64,000 nt of DNA from CAVTWS01 sp963738445 (GTDB lineage Bacteria; Actinomycetota; Acidimicrobiia; Acidimicrobiales; SHLQ01). Positions 27,525 to 36,745 of this stretch are shown piece by piece. The stretch lies in NCBI GenBank assembly GCA_963738445.1, contig CAVTWS010000006.1, positions 248,001-312,000 on the forward strand. Reading direction: 5' to 3'. The translations under genes and the position numbers were made by a program. The notes under the pieces were generated by a model. The model did no database searches. It saw only the letters and a list, made by a program, of their open reading frames with translations, and was not told the origin of the DNA. How positions within the stretch are numbered: the stretch's first letter is position 1; every line of letters begins with the position of its first letter.

Positions 27525-29150
27525 TCACTCCACCCCGAAGTAATAGGGGTAGAGGGGCTGACCGCCGTCGTGGACCTCGACCTCGGCGTCGGGGCGCATG
27601 GCGGCCAGCCACTCGACGATCGCGGCGCTCTCGGGCTCGGTCGACTCGGCCCCACAGATCACGGTGACCAGCTCATGGTCGGCGGTGACGAGCTGGTCGA
27701 GCAGGCGACACGCCGCCTCGACGACGGTGGTGGCGACCGACACGATCCCGTCGCCCGCCGCCAGGCCGATGTAGTCGCCTGTACGGATGGCACCGACGGT
27801 CGAGTCGGTGTCCCGCACGCTCCGCGTGACTTCGCCGGTGACGACGTGGGACGCGGCCGCGCTCATCTGGTCGTGGTTGTGGTCGGCGCCGTCCTCGGGG
27901 TCGTAGGCGACCAGCGCCGCGAAACCTTCGGCGACGCTGCGGGTGGGCACGACCCGCACCGACTTCGCGGTCTGGCTGTCGACCTGCTCGGCGACGGCGA
28001 TGATGTTCTTGTTGTTCGGAAGGATGACGACCTCGTCCGCCGGAACCGACTCCACGGCGTCGAGCAGCTCCGCGGTCGACGGGTTCATCGTCTGGCCTCC
28101 GACGACCACGTGTTGAACGCCCATCGACTCGAAGATGCGGCGGACCCCCTCTCCGACCGCCACCGCCACGACGGCGCACGGCACGGTGGCCACCTCGCCG
28201 GTGTCGAGCGCCTGCGCCACCCAGGACCGCTCGGCCACCTCTTCGAAGAGGTCGGTGACGCGGATCTTGTGAGGCCGGCCGGCCTCGATGCCGGCCTCGA
28301 TGGCGGCGCCGATGTCGTTGGTGTGGACGTGGCAGTTCCACACGCCATCGCCCCCGACGACCACGATCGAATCGCCGATGCCGGCCCAGTGCTGCTTGAA
28401 GCGACCGATGTCGTCATCGCCGGTGTCGAGGAAGAACATGACCTCGTAACGAAGGTCGGCGACCCCGCCCGCCTCGTGCACAACGGTCTCGGTGAGGAGC
28501 GGCGCGGCGCTGACCTCGGGCTCGGGCAACTCGCGGCCGTCGACGACGTGGAGGAACGCGTCGAGGAACAAGACGAAGCCGCGGCCGCCGGCGTCGACCA
28601 CACCCGCGGCGGCGAGCACGGGGAGCAGCTCAGGCGTGTGGTCGAGGGCGACCTGGGCGGCGATCCGGGCCGACCCGACGACCCCGAGCAGATCGGCGCC
28701 GTCCTCGGACCGATCGACCGCCGCCTCTGACGCCTGCCGGACGACGGTGAGGATCGTGCCCTCGACGGGATTGAGCACCGCCCCGTAGGCCGCGCTCGAG
28801 GCGGCAGCGAGCGCCGCGGCGACGTGGGTCGGGCCGGCGGAATCGTGATCGTCGAGCACGCCGCACAGGCCGCGCAGGATCTGGCTCATGATCACGCCGC
28901 TGTTGCCGCGTGCGCCCATCAGCGAACCGTGGCTGATGGCCTTGGCGACCGAGGCCATGTCGGCGCCGGACGCCAGGGCGTCGAGCTCGCTGACCACCGA
29001 CTTCAACGTCAGGGTCATGTTCGTGCCGGTATCGCCATCGGGCACCGGGTACACGTTGAGCAGGTTGACCGCGTCACGGTGTCGGGACAGGAGGTCCGCG
29101 TAGGTCCGAACGACCTTGTCGAGGTCGGCGGCACCGAGCTGGGTCAACAT
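27525..29150 (-). CDS. DhaL/DegV-associated kinase (FakA-like, YloV family)
   Basis: This 541-residue protein has an N-terminal DhaL (DAK2) ATP-binding domain with the metal-binding motif NVYPVPDGDTGTNM (32-45; Asp38, Asp40) and GARGNSGVIMSQ. A middle domain and a C-terminal domain follow (VILPNNKNIIAVAEQV, LVTVICGAE). In Gram-positive bacteria such proteins phosphorylate fatty acids bound to FakB (DegV family), feeding PlsX. Whether this one does so is inferred from family. It is upstream of recG on the same strand and 11 bases downstream of the MFS gene. Confidence 0.9.
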   Translation of the reverse strand: MLTQLGAADLDKVVRTYADLLSRHRDAVNLLNVYPVPDGDTGTNMTLTLKSVVSELDALASGADMASVAKAISHGSLMGARGNSGVIMSQILRGLCGVLDDHDSAGPTHVAAALAAASSAAYGAVLNPVEGTILTVVRQASEAAVDRSEDGADLLGVVGSARIAAQVALDHTPELLPVLAAAGVVDAGGRGFVLFLDAFLHVVDGRELPEPEVSAAPLLTETVVHEAGGVADLRYEVMFFLDTGDDDIGRFKQHWAGIGDSIVVVGGDGVWNCHVHTNDIGAAIEAGIEAGRPHKIRVTDLFEEVAERSWVAQALDTGEVATVPCAVVAVAVGEGVRRIFESMGVQHVVVGGQTMNPSTAELLDAVESVPADEVVILPNNKNIIAVAEQVDSQTAKSVRVVPTRSVAEGFAALVAYDPEDGADHNHDQMSAAASHVVTGEVTRSVRDTDSTVGAIRTGDYIGLAAGDGIVSVATTVVEAACRLLDQLVTADHELVTVICGAESTEPESAAIVEWLAAMRPDAEVEVHDGGQPLYPYYFGVE

Positions 29151-29161
29151 CGGCGGCGATG

Positions 29162-30532
29162 CTACCGGCCGACAACGACGAAGCTGGCGCTGTCGACGTC
29201 GTCGTCGACGTGGGAGACGGTTGGGACTCTGAGCTCGACGACGGGTGTCTGGCTGTTCGCCAGCTCCTCGGCGAGATAGCGGCGAGGCACGCTCAGGAGC
29301 ACCAGGATGCCGGAGAGGGCGCTGGCGGCCGCGGCCACCACCACCGTCTCACGAACGCCCCAGAGGTTGGCGGCGACACCACCGAGCAACGCGCCGAGCG
29401 CCTGGGACCCGAGCACGAAGCCCTGGATGATCGCAAAGGTCGACGACCGGACATCGTCAGGGATCCGTCGTCCGAAGGCCGCGTTGGCCGGGATCGCCGC
29501 CAGGAAGACGACGCCGACCCCCAGGTACGCCACGTACGCCAACGCGACGGACGGTTCGAAGCTCAGGGCGATCAGGCTCACGAGGCCGCCGATCAGCCCC
29601 GACAGGCCGGTCAGGCGGGCGAGGCGGAGGTCGTGGCCCCGGATTCGCATCAGGTACGTGCCGACGATGCCACCGATGGTCACCATGGCGGCGAGAATGC
29701 CGACCTGACTGTCCGGCATGTCGAGCTCCCCTTGACCGAAGGGCGCCACCTGCGCCTCGATGGCCATGGCGAACATCGCCAGGCTGCAGAAGCCGAACAT
29801 GCTGTGGACGATCACCCGGTCCGCTCGGATCACCGCGATCGCCTCCCGGACCCGGATGATCTCGGGGCGTCCACTGATCGGACGATCGGGCGACATCCGC
29901 AACAGGAGGAGCGCCGACACGATGAACGACGCCGCGTTCACCCCGAGGGCGCCGCGGGCGCCGATCCACCCCACCAGAGCTCCACCCAGCGCATACCCGG
30001 CGAGCAGGCCGATCTGATCGAGCCCGGCGGACAGCGCGATGGCATCGGGATAGTCGTCGTCGGGAACCGAGTCGACGATGGCCGCGGAGCGGGCGGCCTC
30101 GAAGGGTGCGTCGATGCACCCGGCCACGAACGCCGCGACGTAGTAGACGACGATCGGGCTGTCGTCGAGGACGACGAGCGTCGCGAAGATCGCAGCACGG
30201 GACAGATCCGAGATGATCATGACCCGGCGACGACCGTAACGATCGCCCAACCCGGCCAGCATCTGTCCGATCCCCAGCCACGGCACCATGGTGACGGCGA
30301 CCACGATCGCTGTCTGGACCGGGCTCTCGGTGCGGTCGTAGACGAGCAGGGCGAGGGCCAGGCGGGCCGCCCAGTCCCCGAGTTGCGACACGATCTGGGC
30401 CGCGAGGAGCAGGCGCAACCGCTGCGAGCGCAACGGCTCCCGTAGTTCGTCCAGGCGACTCGCCACCGCGGCGTAGCCTAGAGCATCCCCTGCACCTGGC
30501 GGCGTGGCCGGGCGCATCCCTGGGCCATCCAT
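29162..30532 (-). CDS. Major facilitator superfamily transporter (MFS exporter)
   Basis: This integral membrane protein has about 12 helices over 456 residues from ATG 30532. It carries the MFS loop motif GDRYGRRRVMI after helix 2 and an LAAQIVSQLGDWAARLAL first helix, typical of the MFS_3/enterobactin-exporter-like group. ATG 30517 is an alternative start, and longer readings overlap the divergent MerR-MenF gene and are rejected. It shares a 42-base divergent promoter with MerR-MenF, so the MerR domain may control it. The substrate is unknown. Export of a metabolite derived from isochorismate is possible but speculative. Confidence 0.85.
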   Translation of the reverse strand: MDGPGMRPATPPGAGDALGYAAVASRLDELREPLRSQRLRLLLAAQIVSQLGDWAARLALALLVYDRTESPVQTAIVVAVTMVPWLGIGQMLAGLGDRYGRRRVMIISDLSRAAIFATLVVLDDSPIVVYYVAAFVAGCIDAPFEAARSAAIVDSVPDDDYPDAIALSAGLDQIGLLAGYALGGALVGWIGARGALGVNAASFIVSALLLLRMSPDRPISGRPEIIRVREAIAVIRADRVIVHSMFGFCSLAMFAMAIEAQVAPFGQGELDMPDSQVGILAAMVTIGGIVGTYLMRIRGHDLRLARLTGLSGLIGGLVSLIALSFEPSVALAYVAYLGVGVVFLAAIPANAAFGRRIPDDVRSSTFAIIQGFVLGSQALGALLGGVAANLWGVRETVVVAAAASALSGILVLLSVPRRYLAEELANSQTPVVELRVPTVSHVDDDVDSASFVVVGR

Positions 30533-30548
30533 CCGAGCGACCACTGTT

Positions 30549-30568
30549 CGAGTGATCACTCGTAGACT
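30549..30568. promoter_or_regulatory. Palindromic MerR-type operator and -10 element of a probable leaderless promoter
   Basis: CGAGTGATCACTCG (30549-30562) is a perfect 14-bp palindrome in the 42-base gap between the MFS and MerR-MenF genes. TAGACT (30563-30568) fits a -10 box and ends 6 bases before the GTG at 30575. That would start transcription at or beside the start codon, giving a leaderless mRNA, which is common in actinobacteria. MerR proteins bind dyads between -35 and -10, as here. Confidence 0.55.
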
Positions 30569-30574
30569 CAGGAG

Positions 30575-32602
30575 GTGGACGCACTCCGGGTCGAGCAGCT
30601 GGCCAACGACGCCGGCGTCAACGTGGCCACCATCCGCTACTACCAGTCCCGCGGGCTGCTCGACCCGCCCCGTCGTGAGGGTCGCGTGGCCTGGTACGAC
30701 CGCCACCACGTCGAGCGGCTGACCTCCATCCGGGATCTCGCCGCCCAGGGATTCAGCCTGGCCCAGATCAGCCGGCTCCTCGCCGCCGGCGACGGCCGGC
30801 CCGATCCCCTCCACGAGGCCCTCCTGGCCTCGCAGCCCCAGGCGTCACTCGATCGGGACGGTGTCGCTCACCGATCCGGGCTGCCGCGACCGATGGTCGA
30901 CCTCCTGGTCGGCGCCGGATTGGTGACCCCGGTCGTGGGCGTCGAAGGCGAACGATTCGACGACGGCGCGGTCGCCATGCTCGATGCGGCGGCCACCGTC
31001 GGGCGAGCCGGGCTCCCCATCGATCGACTGCTCGACCTGGCGTTGCGCCACGAACACCACGTACGACGGCTCGTCGACGATGCCGTGCGTCTGGTCCACG
31101 AACACGCCACCGCCGCAGGTACGTCCCGCCAGGAGCTGGCCGGGGTCATCGACGGGCTCGTACCGGCCGCATCGCGACTCGTGGCCGACCACTTCCGACG
31201 GGCGCTGCTCGACCGGGCGATGCTCGAGGTCCGTCCCGACGATCGGCTCCGGGTCCGGATCATCGAGCTCGCCGACACCGACGACCGCCGACCGCTCGAC
31301 GGGCTCGACCTCTTCCACCATGCCGAAGCGCCCGACACCTGGCGGGTGCTGTGGCACCACCCCGAACGCGACGTCACCCTGGCCGCCACCGGCACGGCGG
31401 CGATCCTCGACGCCACCACCCCGGGAGCCTCCGACAGCCGAGCCCGATTCGATCAGGCCGCCCGGGCGCTCGACGAGCTCCGGGACCGACTGCTGGTCGA
31501 GGCGCCGGCCGGAGCCCCCGCCCCCACCCTGGTCGGTGGATTCGGATTCGCCCCATCGGCTCCCGACGGCGCCGACCCCCGGTGGGCCCCGCTGGGTGAA
31601 GGTGCACTGATCCTCCCGGCCGTCGCCGTCCTGCAACGCCAGGGCCGCACCTGGCTCCAGGTCGCCGGTCCCGTCGACGATCCCACCCATCTCGACGACC
31701 TCACGGTGCGGGCCCAGGAGCTGCTGTCTCCGCGCACCCTCCCGCATCGAGACCAGCCCGGCGCGTACCCGGCGGTCTCCCTGGTGCCGGGATCGGACCC
31801 GGCAGTCGACCCCGACTACGAGCGGCTCGTCGCCGACGGACTCCAGGTCATCGGCGCCGGGCGGGCGGACAAACTCGTCCTGGCCCGATCGATCGAGCTG
31901 ACGGGAACGACGGTCGTCACGGACGTGCTCGATCGCCTCCGTCACGCCAATCCGAACTGCGTCACGTTCGCCTTCGGCTACGGCTCCACCTGCTTCCTCG
32001 GTGCCACCCCCGAGCTGCTGGTCGATGCCCGCGAGGGTGTGATCGCCACCACAGCAGTCGCCGGCACCCGCTCCCGGAGCGCCGACCCGGCCCGCGACCG
32101 TGCCGCCGCCGACAGCCTCCGCCGGAGCACCAAGGATCAGGCCGAGCACCAGTTCGTGGTGGATCAACTCACGGCATCGATGGCTGAAGCCGGCGTCACC
32201 GTCGAGCCCACCGCGCCGACCGAGGTGGTGTCGTTCGCCGCCGTGCACCACCTGGTCACCCCGCTGGTGGGCCACGCGTCGCTCGGACCGGGCGGTCTGG
32301 TCCGGCTCGTCGGTCACCTCCATCCCAGCCCGGCGGTCGGAGGCAGCCCGACCCCCGTCGCCACCGCCTGGTTGGCTGCTCACGAAGGCCTCGATCGCGG
32401 GTGGTACGCGGCCCCGATCGGCGTGGTCGACCTCGAAGGCAACGGCGAGTTCTGGGTCGCCCTCCGCTCCGCGCTCGTCCACGACGAAGGCGTCGTGGCG
32501 TTCGTCGGCGCGGGAGTCGTCGAGGGATCGGTGCCGTCCGAGGAGCTCGACGAGACCACCGCCAAGTTCGTCACCGTCGCCACTGCGTTGGGAATGCCGT
32601 GA
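30575..32602 (+). CDS. Fusion of MerR-family regulator and isochorismate synthase (MenF)
   Basis: This single 675-residue open frame has two parts. Residues 1-70 are a MerR winged helix (VEQLANDAGVNVATIRYYQSRGLL, AWYDRHHVERL, SLAQISRLLAAG), and 71-210 are a helical region as in other MerR regulators (LVPAASRLVADHFRRALLDRA). From about 220 to 675 it is a chorismate-binding enzyme that isomerises chorismate to isochorismate: RADKLVLARS with the catalytic Lys433, FAFGYGSTCFLGATPELLV, VAGTRSRSADPARD, STKDQAEHQFVV and HPSPAVGGSPT. No stop occurs in any frame near the junction (about 31220), so the fusion is not explained by a simple indel. The stop overlaps the MenD-MenH GTG (GTGA). Confidence 0.88.
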   Translation: MDALRVEQLANDAGVNVATIRYYQSRGLLDPPRREGRVAWYDRHHVERLTSIRDLAAQGFSLAQISRLLAAGDGRPDPLHEALLASQPQASLDRDGVAHRSGLPRPMVDLLVGAGLVTPVVGVEGERFDDGAVAMLDAAATVGRAGLPIDRLLDLALRHEHHVRRLVDDAVRLVHEHATAAGTSRQELAGVIDGLVPAASRLVADHFRRALLDRAMLEVRPDDRLRVRIIELADTDDRRPLDGLDLFHHAEAPDTWRVLWHHPERDVTLAATGTAAILDATTPGASDSRARFDQAARALDELRDRLLVEAPAGAPAPTLVGGFGFAPSAPDGADPRWAPLGEGALILPAVAVLQRQGRTWLQVAGPVDDPTHLDDLTVRAQELLSPRTLPHRDQPGAYPAVSLVPGSDPAVDPDYERLVADGLQVIGAGRADKLVLARSIELTGTTVVTDVLDRLRHANPNCVTFAFGYGSTCFLGATPELLVDAREGVIATTAVAGTRSRSADPARDRAAADSLRRSTKDQAEHQFVVDQLTASMAEAGVTVEPTAPTEVVSFAAVHHLVTPLVGHASLGPGGLVRLVGHLHPSPAVGGSPTPVATAWLAAHEGLDRGWYAAPIGVVDLEGNGEFWVALRSALVHDEGVVAFVGAGVVEGSVPSEELDETTAKFVTVATALGMP

Positions 32603-35274
32603 GGGCGACCGACGCCGATCCGGCGGAGAACCATCGCGAGCGGGTGTACCGCGCCACCACCGCCTTCTTCGCCGGGCTGGCCGGCCACGGTGTGAAGCAC
32701 GTCGTCGTCTCACCGGGATCGCGATCGACTCCGCTGGCCGTGTCCGCCCACCGGAGTCCGCTCCGGGTCTGGGTTCACCACGACGAACGATCCGCGGCGT
32801 TCTTCGCGTTGGGCCTGGCCCGGGGCACGGGCCACCCGACGGTTCTGGTGTGCACCTCCGGCACCGCCGTCGCCAACTACCTACCGGCCCTCGTGGAGGC
32901 CAACCACAGCGGGATCCCGCTGATCGCGGTCACCGCCGACCGGCCGCCCGAGCTGCGGCAGTTCGGGGCCGGCCAGACCATCGATCAGACCCGGATCTTC
33001 GGCTCCAACTGCCGATGGTTCGCCGAGCTCCCCGTCGGCGGCGAAGCCGGATGCCAGCCCGACTCGGCCGTGCGCTGGGCCTGGCGGGCGGTCGCGGAAT
33101 CGACCGGCGCCCGACCCGGCCCGGTGCATCTGAACTGGCCGTTCCGCGAACCGCTCGAACCGCCGGCCTCGCCCGCCGAGCACGACATCCGGTCGGCGGA
33201 AGCTGGCTGGCCCGCCGGTCCCCGCCCGGCTGACGCTTTCCGGCCCGCCGGTCCCCGCCCGGCGGGGGTCGACCAGGCGGCGGCGCTCGTGAACCTCGCC
33301 CTCGCCCATGAACGAGGCATCGTGGCCGCCGGACCGCTCGACGCCGACCCGACCACGATCGCGGCCATCAGCCGCTTCGCCGCCGCCGCGGGGTGGCCGA
33401 TCGTGGCGGAACCGACCTCGCAACTCCGTCGGCCCGACACCGGCGACGCCACCGTCATCGCCGCCGCCGACTCCTTCCTCCGGCACCACGCCCTCGGCCA
33501 TCAGCTCGCCCCGGACGTGCTCGTGCGGGTGGGTCTCTCCCCCACCACCAAGCCGTTGCGGCTCTGGGCCGAGCGCGAACGCCCCGCCCATGTCGTCCTC
33601 GTCGCACCCGGGACCGATTGGCCCGATCCGTCCTCCCTGGCCACCTCGGTGAGCGACGCCGACCCCGCCTCGCTCTTCGACCTGGCGGCCGACGCCGTGG
33701 AGCGACTCGGCCTCGATCGGCGCACATCGAGCTGGATGGCCCGCTGGCAGGCCGCCGACACGGCGACCGCCGCGGCGCTCGCCCACGGCCTCGGGCTCGT
33801 CGATGACCCCCGGGCGCATGCGCCGGCCGTCGTCCGGTCCCTTGCCCGAACCCTCACGGTCGACACCGCGCTGTACGTGTCGAACTCGATGCCGGTTCGA
33901 GACATCGACACCTATTGGCCGATCCACCCGGCGACCGTGCTGGCCAACCGCGGGGCCAGCGGCATCGACGGACTCGTCTCGTCGGCGCTCGGCGTGGCCG
34001 CCGCGGGCCGGCCCACCGTCCTGCTGACGGGCGACCTGGCCTTCCTCCACGACTTCGGTGGTCTGCTCGGGGCCCGCCGCCTGGGCGTCAGTCTGGTCGT
34101 CGTGGTCGTCGACAACGACGGGGGCGGGATCTTCTCCTTCCTGCCCATCGCCGCATCCCTCGACGACGGGTACCAGGAGCTCTTTCACACACCTCACGGA
34201 CACGACATCACGGCACTGGCTCAGGCGGCCGGTGCCGAGGTCACCACCGTCCAGCGCGTCGACGAGCTCGACGCCGCGCTGGCGACCGCCGTCGGCGGCA
34301 CCTGCGGGCCCGAGCCGGTCGTCCGGGTGGTCCACGTGCGGATCGATCACGCCCACGATCTCGCCGTCCATCGGTCGGTCCAGGTCGAGGTGACCACCGA
34401 GCTCGACGCCATCGCGCTCCCGGCCGACCGCACGGCGCGCTCGCGATCGGTCGCCGCCGCGGGGGTCGAGCTGCACGTCGTCGATCGGCCGGGCCACCGG
34501 GCCGGGCACGCACCGATCGTGATCCTGCACGGATTCACCGGCTCGGCCACCGGGATGGCCCCGCTCGCCGAACGTCTGGCGCGCTCAGGTCGCCAAGTCG
34601 TGGCGGTCGACCTGCTCGGCCACGGTGGGAGCGAACGCCCAGCCACCGACGCGCCGTACACCATGGCGGCGCTGGTCGAGCAGATGGCGTCGCTCCTGGC
34701 GTCGGAGGTCGGCGGGCCGGCGCACCTCGTCGGGTATTCGATGGGGGGCCGGCTGGCCCTGTCGCTGGCGGCAGCCCACCCTGACGCGGTGGCGAGCCTG
34801 AGCCTCATCGGTTCGTCACCGGGGCTGTCGGGCGCAGCCGAGCGGGCCGACCGGATCGCCTCCGACGCGGCGCTCGCCGAACGCCTCGAGGCCGACGGCA
34901 TCGAGTCCTTCGTCGACGCCTGGGCCGCCAACCCGTTGTTCGCCACCCAAACCCAGCTCGGGCCGGTCGCCAACGCGGCCACCAGCCAGCAACGCCTCGC
35001 CAACACATCCGACGCTCTGGCCCGTTCGTTGCGCGGATCCGGAACGGGCGTCCAGCCGCCGTTGCACGAGCGGCTCCCCGAACTCCAGGTCCCCGTGCTG
35101 CTGATCGTCGGCGAGCACGACCCGAAGTTCACGACGATCGCCGACTCCATGGCGGCCGACCTGCCGGCGGCCTCGGTGCACGTCGTCGCCGGCGCCGGCC
35201 ACGCCGCCCACCTCGAGGCACCGGACGACGTGGCTCACGCCATCGACGTGTTCCTGGCGGCCGTCACGTCGTGA
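32599..35274 (+). CDS. menD: Bifunctional MenD-MenH fusion (SEPHCHC synthase / SHCHC synthase)
   Basis: Two menaquinone-pathway enzymes are fused in one 891-residue frame. Residues 1-600 are MenD, a thiamine-diphosphate enzyme joining isochorismate and 2-oxoglutarate: VVVSPGSRSTPLAVSA, catalytic Glu63 in HHDERSAAF, and the ThDP/Mg motif GD(478-479)-X26-Asn506. Residues 625-891 are a MenH-type alpha/beta hydrolase that eliminates pyruvate: oxyanion-hole HGFTGS at 644, nucleophile Ser714 (GYSMGG), Asp841 and His868. All catalytic residues are present. The GTG 32599 overlaps the MenF stop. An imperfect PAGPRPA repeat lies in MenD near residues 210-222. menB, menC and menE are not in the window. 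Confidence 0.92.
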   Translation: MRATDADPAENHRERVYRATTAFFAGLAGHGVKHVVVSPGSRSTPLAVSAHRSPLRVWVHHDERSAAFFALGLARGTGHPTVLVCTSGTAVANYLPALVEANHSGIPLIAVTADRPPELRQFGAGQTIDQTRIFGSNCRWFAELPVGGEAGCQPDSAVRWAWRAVAESTGARPGPVHLNWPFREPLEPPASPAEHDIRSAEAGWPAGPRPADAFRPAGPRPAGVDQAAALVNLALAHERGIVAAGPLDADPTTIAAISRFAAAAGWPIVAEPTSQLRRPDTGDATVIAAADSFLRHHALGHQLAPDVLVRVGLSPTTKPLRLWAERERPAHVVLVAPGTDWPDPSSLATSVSDADPASLFDLAADAVERLGLDRRTSSWMARWQAADTATAAALAHGLGLVDDPRAHAPAVVRSLARTLTVDTALYVSNSMPVRDIDTYWPIHPATVLANRGASGIDGLVSSALGVAAAGRPTVLLTGDLAFLHDFGGLLGARRLGVSLVVVVVDNDGGGIFSFLPIAASLDDGYQELFHTPHGHDITALAQAAGAEVTTVQRVDELDAALATAVGGTCGPEPVVRVVHVRIDHAHDLAVHRSVQVEVTTELDAIALPADRTARSRSVAAAGVELHVVDRPGHRAGHAPIVILHGFTGSATGMAPLAERLARSGRQVVAVDLLGHGGSERPATDAPYTMAALVEQMASLLASEVGGPAHLVGYSMGGRLALSLAAAHPDAVASLSLIGSSPGLSGAAERADRIASDAALAERLEADGIESFVDAWAANPLFATQTQLGPVANAATSQQRLANTSDALARSLRGSGTGVQPPLHERLPELQVPVLLIVGEHDPKFTTIADSMAADLPAASVHVVAGAGHAAHLEAPDDVAHAIDVFLAAVTS

Positions 35275-35283
35275 CGGCCATCC

Positions 35284-36745
35284 TCACGACCCGGAGATGA
35301 ACCCCTCGCAGGTGCGGACGGCGACGCGCGCCGCTCGGGCCAGCTCCAGCGACGTCATGGGGTTCTCGGCTCGCCGGCGCCACACATCCAGCCGATCGAA
35401 CAGGACGGCACGTGGGTCGGCGGGATCTCCCGCGGACAGCCCGAGCCGGTTCACGAGACTCGAGCCGTGGCCTCCGAGCAAGCGTTCGAGCTCGGCCAGG
35501 TGTTCGGTTCGGCCCTCGATCCAACCGGCCCGGATGGCGCTGAGCACCCGGAGCTCGTTGAACGGATGCGCGCCGGCAATGGTCTCCTCCAGGCGGGCCG
35601 CGAGCGCATCGCTGCCCGACACCGGGTGCGAGCGCACGACCTCGTCGAGGGTCAGCAGCGCGGAGCGGGCCTTGAGCAGATCGGCGCGATCGGCGAACAG
35701 CGAGGTCAGCAGCTCCCGCACCTCCACCAGACCCGACCGTTTGATGAGCTTCCCGAGCCAGGTCGGTGGCCGAGCCGGTGACATCGCGCCGCATCAAGGT
35801 GGCGGCGATGCGCACTCCGAAGATGCCGAAGCGACTCAGCAGGTGCTGGCGTTCCAGCTCGGTCAGGCCCAGGTCGGGCACGGAGGTGACGAAACGGTCG
35901 GCCGAGACCAGGAGGCGCTCGAGGTCGGCCGGGGCCAGCGCACCGAGAGGGCGGAGCCAGCGGTACTCGTCCTCGGTGAGCGTGGCGGCGGTCTCGGCGA
36001 GCAGGCCGGCCACGGGCACCACGGTCTGGACCAGGCCCCGAACCTTGGGCAGGTCCCGGTAGCGCTGCGCGATGCGTCGCGCCGAGGCCATCGAATCGAG
36101 CCGGCCGACCCCGATCTCGTCGGCCCGAGACAACACCGCGATGGCGTTCACCGGGCTCGCCCGGGACACCTCGACGTCGTGGAAGGACTCCAGGAACGAG
36201 ACGTCATCTGCGTGCAGGTGGCGCATCAGGTAGAGGACGGCATCAGCGGGTGCGGCCTCCTCGTCGGCGGCGACGAACCGGGCCATGCGCTCGCTGAGCG
36301 ACGTGGTGAGCGAGCCGATGCCCGGGGTGTCGATGAGCGTCACCGTCCGGAGCGCGCTCGACGGCCAGGTCACCAGCAGGCGGTCGACCTGATCGGGGAG
36401 GAGGGGGCCGAGATCGATGTCGACGGCACCGTCGGCCCTGGTGAACCGGAGTTGGCGCGATTCGCCGCCGATCAGCTCGGCCCGCACCTCATAGGTGTGG
36501 CCGTCGCGGTACCAGGTGACGATCCGGGTGCACTCGCCCTCGTCGGTGGGCGCCAGTTGCTCGCCGACCAACGCGTTCAGCAGTGTGGACTTGCCCGCCT
36601 TCACCTTGCCGGCGATGGCGACCCGGAGCGGTTCGCCGAGGCGGTCCCGGGCGCGGGTCAGACGCTCGGCCTCCGGGTGGCCGTCGTAACAGGCCCGGCC
36701 GGCTTCGATCAGTTGGCGCGCCGACAGCAACAGGTCGGCGTTCAC
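35284..36745 (-). CDS. IniC-like dynamin-family GTPase (one frameshift)
   Basis: This bacterial dynamin-like protein has P-loop GKVKAGKST (46-54), the switch Thr in CTRIVTW, DTPG in LIDTPGIGSL, and SRADEIG in place of the usual TKxD. One extra G near 35770 breaks the frame (DLARE, expected DLARKLIKRSGLVEVRELL), and the second frame continues a helical stalk to 35284. The reconstructed length of about 486 matches IniC of mycobacteria. It starts at GTG 36745, which overlaps the stop of the IniA-like gene (GTGA). In mycobacteria IniA and IniC are induced by cell-wall inhibitors and act at the membrane. That function is assumed here. Confidence 0.82.
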
